Positions 59,779-64,000 of a stretch of DNA of 64,000 nucleotides are shown here, piece after piece. The stretch spans positions 72,712 through 136,711 of the forward strand of contig DCLA01000019.1 of NCBI GenBank assembly GCA_002320815.1. Direction: 5' to 3'. This DNA is from Myxococcales bacterium UBA1660. Lineage in GTDB: Bacteria; Myxococcota_A; Polyangia; Polyangiales; Houyiibacteriaceae. Positions within the stretch are counted from its first letter, which is position 1. The number at the start of each line of letters is the position of its first letter. The position numbers and the translations under genes were made by a program. The notes under the pieces were generated by a model that saw only the letters and a program-made list of their open reading frames with translations, did no database searches and was not told the origin of the DNA.

Positions 59779-60954
59779 GTGCGCTACCTCTACGCGGACT
59801 CCACGGACTTCCCCTACGGCTTCGACTTCCTGGCGGGGCTCGAGCGGCTGCTCCTGCACGGCGGTCGCATCGCGACCCGGGAGGCGGCCATCGAGGGGCT
59901 GGAGACCGAGCGGCGACAGGACGCGGCCAGCTCCGAGGCGCAGGTGGCGGGCCTGGGTCGCTACGTCGACGAAGCGCACACCGCGCTCACGACCGCGGAG
60001 CTGACCACCGAGGACGCCGGCCCCATCGCGGAGAACATCGGCGAACGCCTGAAGAAGCTCTTGGATCAGCTCGCGGGCGAGGCCGAGGCCGCCGAGGCGG
60101 CGCGGCTCCGGCGCGAGAACGCCGCCGCCCACGACGCCATCGTCGAGCACCGGCAGGCCATGCGCTCGGAGCTGGAGACCCTGCTCCTCGAGGCGCCCCT
60201 GGGGAGCCAGGAGAAGCGCACCACCATCCGGCTGCGCGAGCGGGCCTACGGCTTCGACCTCGTCCGGACTTTTCCCGGGGGCGTCGCCGTGGAGTTCGGC
60301 GTCGACGCCGCGCGCATCGACGGCTGGCGAGAGCCCCAGACGGTGGAGACGGCCGCCGGCGCCATGGAGGTGCAGGTGGGCATGAAGAAGAAGTTCCTCC
60401 GCCAGGACCTCACCCGGGAGATGGTGCGGATCGGCGACCACGTGATCGTGGAGGCGGTGCTCATGCCCGACGCCGCCGAGATCCGGCTGGAGCGCAAGCC
60501 GGGGAGCAAGAAGCCGCCGCTGCTCCTCGAGCTCCGGCGCGACGGCGAGAGCGTCGACGTGACCATCGAGCGCGAGGCCAGCGACGGGACCCAGTTCTTC
60601 CCGGCGGTCCCCTCCGACGCCGAGAAGCTCGAGGGCCTCTGGGAAGCCCTGGAGAAGACCGCCGAGCAGGCCTTCGCCGCTCGGGCGCGGGTCCTCTCGG
60701 TCCAGGTCGACGGCGAAGACGTCCTCGCCGAAGGGCACCCGCTCCGGGCCATCGACCAGATGGCCCGGGAGCTCTCGCCGGTGATCGACCAGCTCGCCGC
60801 GCGGACGCCCAACGACCACGAGCTCTGCCTCAAGGTCGAAGACGACGAGGGCAGACGGGAGGAGCGCTACATCCGCCGCCGCGACCTCCTGGCCATCCTC
60901 GAGGAAGCCGGCGCCCCCGCCGTCACCCACCTCCGCCACCTCACCGCGATCTGA
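59779..60954 (+). CDS. Hypothetical protein with coiled-coil region
   Basis: A 391-residue protein I do not recognise, starting at a GTG. MRYLYADSTDFPYGFDFLAGLERLLLHGGRIA opens a domain that may bind a partner. Residues 60-150 are highly charged and helical (EAEAAEAARLRRENAAAHDAIVEHRQAMRSELE), likely a coiled coil. The second half is a beta-rich domain with alternating charged strands (FGVDAARIDGW, DLTREMVRIGDHVIVEAVLMPDAAEIRLERK), ending in ICLKVEDDEGRREERYIRRRDLL-like sequence. No signal or membrane segment. It sits alone between the acyl-CoA synthetase gene and a REP-like element. Confidence 0.55.
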   Translation: MRYLYADSTDFPYGFDFLAGLERLLLHGGRIATREAAIEGLETERRQDAASSEAQVAGLGRYVDEAHTALTTAELTTEDAGPIAENIGERLKKLLDQLAGEAEAAEAARLRRENAAAHDAIVEHRQAMRSELETLLLEAPLGSQEKRTTIRLRERAYGFDLVRTFPGGVAVEFGVDAARIDGWREPQTVETAAGAMEVQVGMKKKFLRQDLTREMVRIGDHVIVEAVLMPDAAEIRLERKPGSKKPPLLLELRRDGESVDVTIEREASDGTQFFPAVPSDAEKLEGLWEALEKTAEQAFAARARVLSVQVDGEDVLAEGHPLRAIDQMARELSPVIDQLAARTPNDHELCLKVEDDEGRREERYIRRRDLLAILEEAGAPAVTHLRHLTAI

Positions 60955-60956
60955 CA

Positions 60957-61034
60957 GGGGACAGGTACACCCTGATTTCGCCCCGACGAAACAGGGCGAT
61001 TCCGATCCAACTCGACCAGAATCGAAGCGTCCCC
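60957..61034. repeat. REP-like intergenic element
   Basis: A 78-base element that begins GGGGACAGGTACACC and ends GCGTCCCC, with inner hairpin CCCTG-A-TTTCG / CGAAA-CAGGG (60970-60996). GGGGAC...GTCCCC ends with an inner hairpin are typical of REP elements spread by RAYT (Y1-type) transposases in many proteobacterial genomes. It lies between two convergent genes, as most REPs do. Only one copy is in this window. Confidence 0.5.
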
Positions 61035-61046
61035 GATCGCGGCCCC

Positions 61047-61319
61047 TCAGTCGCGGACGGCGAACGACCAGTACTTCTCGACGACGCTCCGCTCCCGGAC
61101 CTCCCGCAGCGCCGTCTCGAGCGCCTCGTCCAGCCCCACCGCATCCGCCGGGTGCGTGACCATCACGTGGAGATCCCAGGCCTTGGCCGCCTCGGCATCC
61201 GCCGGGAGTCCGACCCGCACCGTCCACCCGGTCAGCGCCGCGCGCACCCCGTCGGCCAAGCGGTCGCGGGTCGAGGTCTCGGCGTCGTGGAGCTTGAAGA
61301 GGTGCACCCGATCGATCAT
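61047..61319 (-). CDS. Dabb (stress-responsive A/B barrel) domain-like protein
   Basis: A 90-residue protein with a Dabb-type ferredoxin-like fold: MIDRVHLFKLHD is the usual opening (compare mirHxvlfklk), DLHVMVTHP and VGLDEALETALREVRERSVVEKYWSFAVRD complete the pattern, with the His residues of the family. Dabb proteins are dimeric; roles range from stress-linked to polyketide cyclase-like. Fewer residues than some relatives, so the family match is moderate. It lies divergent to the next gene with a 14-base gap. Confidence 0.6.
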   Translation of the reverse strand: MIDRVHLFKLHDAETSTRDRLADGVRAALTGWTVRVGLPADAEAAKAWDLHVMVTHPADAVGLDEALETALREVRERSVVEKYWSFAVRD

Positions 61320-61333
61320 CCCGAAGGGGTAGC

Positions 61334-61882
61334 ATGGGTGGCATGGGGTGGCCGCGATGGTGGGGGGGAGCCGAGCCCGAAGGCGAGCTGACTCGTCGCC
61401 TTCGCCGCGCCTCGCGTGACCTCCGCGACCTGGCCCGGGAGTTCCCGGAGCCGGCCCCCTTCTGGGACGCCCTCCCCAGCGGCGCGCGAGCCCTCGAGGC
61501 CGCCGCGCGCCTCGGGGTGGCGCGAGGGACCGTCGGAGCCGCGCTCGATGCCCTGGCGCCCTCGGCCGCCAGCGAGGTCCGCGTCGAGCTCGCGAACCTC
61601 GCGCGAAGCTTCGGCGAAGGCCTCGCGCTCGATGTCTTCACCCGGGAGAGCGAACGGCTCTGCCTGATCCTGCTGGACCACGACCCCGCCGTGATCGACG
61701 CTCGCGCCCAGGTCGCCGAGGCTTGGCGCTGGGGCCGGTTCCAGGAGGAGCTCCTCGCGCGCGTGGACCTGGACCGGTGGCTCGCGGCTGGCCACCGCGC
61801 CCAAGCGGACACCGTGCGCCGGTTCGTCCCCATCGCCGACGTGCTCGCCGCGCTCCGAGGGGACACCGGCCCCTACCGCTGA
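61334..61882 (+). CDS. Hypothetical protein
   Basis: A 182-residue protein of unknown function. The first 20 residues are Trp/Gly-rich (MGGMGWPRWWGG), then helical segments with many Arg and Ala (RRLRRASRDLRDLAREF, ARGTVGAALDALAPSAASEVRVELANLARSF). The rest has a helical pattern ending in RRFVPIADVLAALRG. No signal or membrane segment. It starts 14 bases from the divergent Dabb gene and ends one base before the stop of the convergent DciA-like gene. An ATG at 61343 would give a slightly shorter form. Confidence 0.5.
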   Translation: MGGMGWPRWWGGAEPEGELTRRLRRASRDLRDLAREFPEPAPFWDALPSGARALEAAARLGVARGTVGAALDALAPSAASEVRVELANLARSFGEGLALDVFTRESERLCLILLDHDPAVIDARAQVAEAWRWGRFQEELLARVDLDRWLAAGHRAQADTVRRFVPIADVLAALRGDTGPYR

Positions 61883-61883
61883 G

Positions 61884-62369
61884 CTACTCCCGCGGCGGAT
61901 GGGTCAGGCTGGTGGTCGCCGCGGCGGCGATGCGCTGCCGCAGGTCGTCGTCGGCGACGGTGGCCAGGGCCCGCCCGAGGTCGGCGGGCAGCTCCGTGAT
62001 GCGCACCTCCGGCGGGGGCCGCTTGATGCGCCGCCGGAGCGCGGTGATCTCCGGCAAGGGCCCCACCCGAAACCGGATGGTGGCCACGCCGGCTTCCGGC
62101 GCGAACGCGCGGATCCGCCGCAGGAAGTCCTCGCTCTGGAAGGTCAGCTCCTGCGCCCAGGTGCTGGTCTCGCAGTGGACCACCAGGGTGTGGTGACGCA
62201 GGGCCACCGGCCGCGCGCGACGGACGATGCGCTCGGGCAACGCCCGGACCCACCAGCCGAAGACGCGCGCCATCTGCATCTGGTCGGGAGCCGGATGCAC
62301 CTTGTGCAAGATGTTCCCCAGCGGCTGGAGCTTACCCTTGCGGCGACGCGGCCCTTTGCGCGGTACCAT
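61884..62369 (-). CDS. DUF721 (DciA-like) family protein
   Basis: A 161-residue protein with a DUF721/DciA domain in residues 30-110: VFGWWVRALPERIVRRARPVALRHHTLVVHCETSTWAQELTFQSEDFLRRI, where family proteins have the W-x4-vG-x2-ia-h-x-p-L-v-v pattern. DciA is the helicase loader or recruiter for DnaB in many bacteria that lack DnaC, so this protein may act in replication. The N-terminus is basic (MVPRKGPRRRKGK), as in other members. The C-terminal part is helical. The start is ATG at 62369, 17 bases from the divergent GH92 gene. Confidence 0.8.
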   Translation of the reverse strand: MVPRKGPRRRKGKLQPLGNILHKVHPAPDQMQMARVFGWWVRALPERIVRRARPVALRHHTLVVHCETSTWAQELTFQSEDFLRRIRAFAPEAGVATIRFRVGPLPEITALRRRIKRPPPEVRITELPADLGRALATVADDDLRQRIAAAATTSLTHPPRE

Positions 62370-62386
62370 CGTCTCCCTTCTCTAGC

Positions 62387-64000
62387 ATGACCCTCACCCC
62401 CTCGACCATCCGCGCCGTCGCGCTCGCCGCCCTCCTCGTCGCCTGCGGCGACGACGCTCCCGCCGCGGACGCCGGGCTCCCCGACGCCGCGACCGACGCC
62501 GGGCTCGATGCCGGCCAGGACGCCGGGCCGCCCCCGGAGCCCCGCGCGGCGAGCGGGCCCTTCGTCGAGTACGTGAACCCGCTCATCGGCGCCGGCGGCA
62601 TCGCCTACGGGACCGGCAGCTCGTCCATCGCGCCCCAGACGCCCTTCGGGATGGCGCGCCCCGGACCAGACACCGCGAACGAGGGCGGCGCGATCCAGTT
62701 CAACCACTGCTCGGGCTACAGCTACGAGGAGGACCCCTACATCTGGGGCTTCTCCCAGATCCGCCCTCACGGCATGGGCGTGCCCGACTACGGCAACGTG
62801 GCCCTCATGCCCACCGACGGCATGACCGCCGCCAAGACCGACCAGTACGGCTACCGCGTCGAGTTCGACCACGCCGACGAGACGGTCGAGGTCGGCTACT
62901 ACGACGTGACCCTGGCGGACGGGATCCGCGCCGAGCTCACCGCCAGCGAACGGGTGGCCCACCACCGCTACACCTTCCCGGCGACCGCCGAGCCCACGGT
63001 GATCGTCGACGTCGGGCACGTGCTGTCGACCCCTGGGCTCACCATCACCGACGCCCACGTCACCGTCGACCTGGAGGCCCGGGAGATCCGCGGACTCAGC
63101 CGCGTGGGCGGCGGGTACTCGGACCGCTTCGGCGGCGTGCGCATCTACTTCGTGGCGCGCTTCGACCAGGCCTTCGCGGTCCACGGGACCTTCACGGACG
63201 GAGTCCTGGCCGAGGGGTCGACCACCGCCGAGGGCCCGGATGCCGGAGCCTACGTGACCTTCGCCGATCCCGACGTCGGCGTGCAGGTCGGGCTGAGCAT
63301 GGTCGACGAGGAGCACGCGGCCATGAACCTCGACGCCGAGACCGCGCCCTTCGACGAGGTCCGCGCCGCCACCGTGGCCGCCTGGGAGGCGCTGCTGAGT
63401 CGCGCCGAGGTGACCGGACGCTACGAGGACGACTTCGTCCTCTTCTACTCGGCGCTCTACCACGCGCTCCTGATGCCCACCCTGGCCAGCGACGTCGATG
63501 GCTCGTACCGGGGGCTCGACGACCTGGTGCACCGGACCGACGACGACGGCCGGGACCCCTTCCGCTACAGCACCGACTTCTCCCTCTGGGACACCTTCCG
63601 AACCCAGACCCCGCTGCTGGCCTTCCTCTACCCCGAGCTCCTCGCCGACCAGCTCCGCTCGCTGGTGCGGATGGCCCGGGACGGCGGCTACGTGCCCCGC
63701 TGGCCCCTGGGCCACGGCTACACCGGCGGCATGGTGGGCGACAGCGCCGACTTGGTCTTCGCCGACGCGCTGGCGAAGGGGGTTCTGCCCATGGCGCCGG
63801 GGGAAGCCTACGCCGCCCTTCGCCCCACGGCGTTCGGTCCGACCGATCCCGCGTCGGGCTACGGCGGCCGCCGCGGCATCGAGGCCTACATGGGCCTCGG
63901 CTACGTGCCCACCGACGGCTTCAACTCCAGCGCGTCGGCGACCCTCGAGTTCGCTTACGACGACTGGGGTCTCGCGGCCCTCGCCGAAGCCGCGGGCGCG
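62387..64000 (+). CDS. GH92 family glycosidase lipoprotein (partial)
   Basis: The first 538 codons of a GH92 family protein, cut by the window's right edge. The ATG at 62387 gives a lipoprotein signal (lipobox ALLVAC at residues 15-20), then a short Asp/Ala-rich linker. GH92 features: YVNPLIGAGG-GYGTGSSSIAPQTPFGMARPGPDT, NHCSGYSYEEDPYIWGFSQIRPHGMG, SERVAHHRYTFP and the signature FSLWDTFRTQTPLL, then GYTGGMVGDSADLVFADA. Known members are exo-acting Ca-dependent alpha-mannosidases. It should act on the cell surface or in the periplasm on mannose-containing glycans. The catalytic residues near the C-terminal end lie outside this window. Confidence 0.92.
   Translation, partial: MTLTPSTIRAVALAALLVACGDDAPAADAGLPDAATDAGLDAGQDAGPPPEPRAASGPFVEYVNPLIGAGGIAYGTGSSSIAPQTPFGMARPGPDTANEGGAIQFNHCSGYSYEEDPYIWGFSQIRPHGMGVPDYGNVALMPTDGMTAAKTDQYGYRVEFDHADETVEVGYYDVTLADGIRAELTASERVAHHRYTFPATAEPTVIVDVGHVLSTPGLTITDAHVTVDLEAREIRGLSRVGGGYSDRFGGVRIYFVARFDQAFAVHGTFTDGVLAEGSTTAEGPDAGAYVTFADPDVGVQVGLSMVDEEHAAMNLDAETAPFDEVRAATVAAWEALLSRAEVTGRYEDDFVLFYSALYHALLMPTLASDVDGSYRGLDDLVHRTDDDGRDPFRYSTDFSLWDTFRTQTPLLAFLYPELLADQLRSLVRMARDGGYVPRWPLGHGYTGGMVGDSADLVFADALAKGVLPMAPGEAYAALRPTAFGPTDPASGYGGRRGIEAYMGLGYVPTDGFNSSASATLEFAYDDWGLAALAEAAGA

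Overview
This 64 kb window is GC-rich chromosomal DNA (my impression is about 70% G+C) from a bacterium that looks like a member of the Myxococcota, probably in or near the Polyangiales/Sandaracinaceae. That placement is an inference from gene content: an MglA-type small GTPase with Roadblock/LC7 partners, sigma54-type promoters with an NtrC-type regulator, a DUF1592/DUF1552 gene pair, many Asp/Gly-rich lipoproteins, a very cysteine-rich lipoprotein and a TamB/Omp85 pair. Genes are tightly packed, often in 4-base stop/start overlaps (ATGA or GTGA), and I saw no rRNA, tRNA, CRISPR array, insertion sequence or prophage.

Layout. 1-7.5 kb: the tail of a high-potential iron-sulfur protein, a phosphate-porin-like barrel, an SDR oxidoreductase, a receiver-only response regulator, thioredoxin 2, small envelope proteins, a DnaJ-type zinc-finger membrane protein, a DUF1206 membrane protein and a 2-oxoglutarate/Fe dioxygenase. 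7.5-12.7 kb: two small proteins, then a minus-strand operon of a DUF1592/1588/1585 haem-motif protein, a Tat-exported DUF1552 protein and a lipoprotein. 12.9-23.5 kb: an RRM RNA-binding protein, a YeiH-type exporter with a divergent LysR regulator, a knottin-like cysteine-rich lipoprotein coupled to a lipase, an acyl-CoA dehydrogenase, a quinone oxidoreductase and a GlmS-family enzyme. 23.1-30.4 kb: tamB, an Omp85 barrel and a lipoprotein, in that transcriptional order. 30.5-33.7 kb: three poorly known proteins. 33.8-41.1 kb: a seven-gene operon built around MoxR, DUF58, DUF4129, DUF4350, SpoIIM and RDD membrane proteins. 41.2-45.4 kb: YggX, two lipoproteins, a Nudix hydrolase and an epimerase.

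45.5-53.4 kb is the most interesting part. A sigma54-dependent response regulator is followed by a minus-strand operon (Roadblock, Roadblock, MglA-like GTPase with a long extension) and a divergent plus-strand operon (histidine kinase, unknown protein, receiver-DUF4388 protein). The 264-base divergent region carries two near-consensus sigma54 (-24/-12) promoters facing outward, with two palindromes sharing the half-site TGTCGG between them. I read it as a candidate polarity or motility signalling island under shared enhancer control.

53.5-64 kb: purB-purC-purS, a SulP transporter, a long-chain acyl-CoA synthetase, several small hypothetical proteins, a REP-like intergenic element, a DciA-like protein and the first 538 codons of a GH92 glycosidase lipoprotein cut by the window edge.
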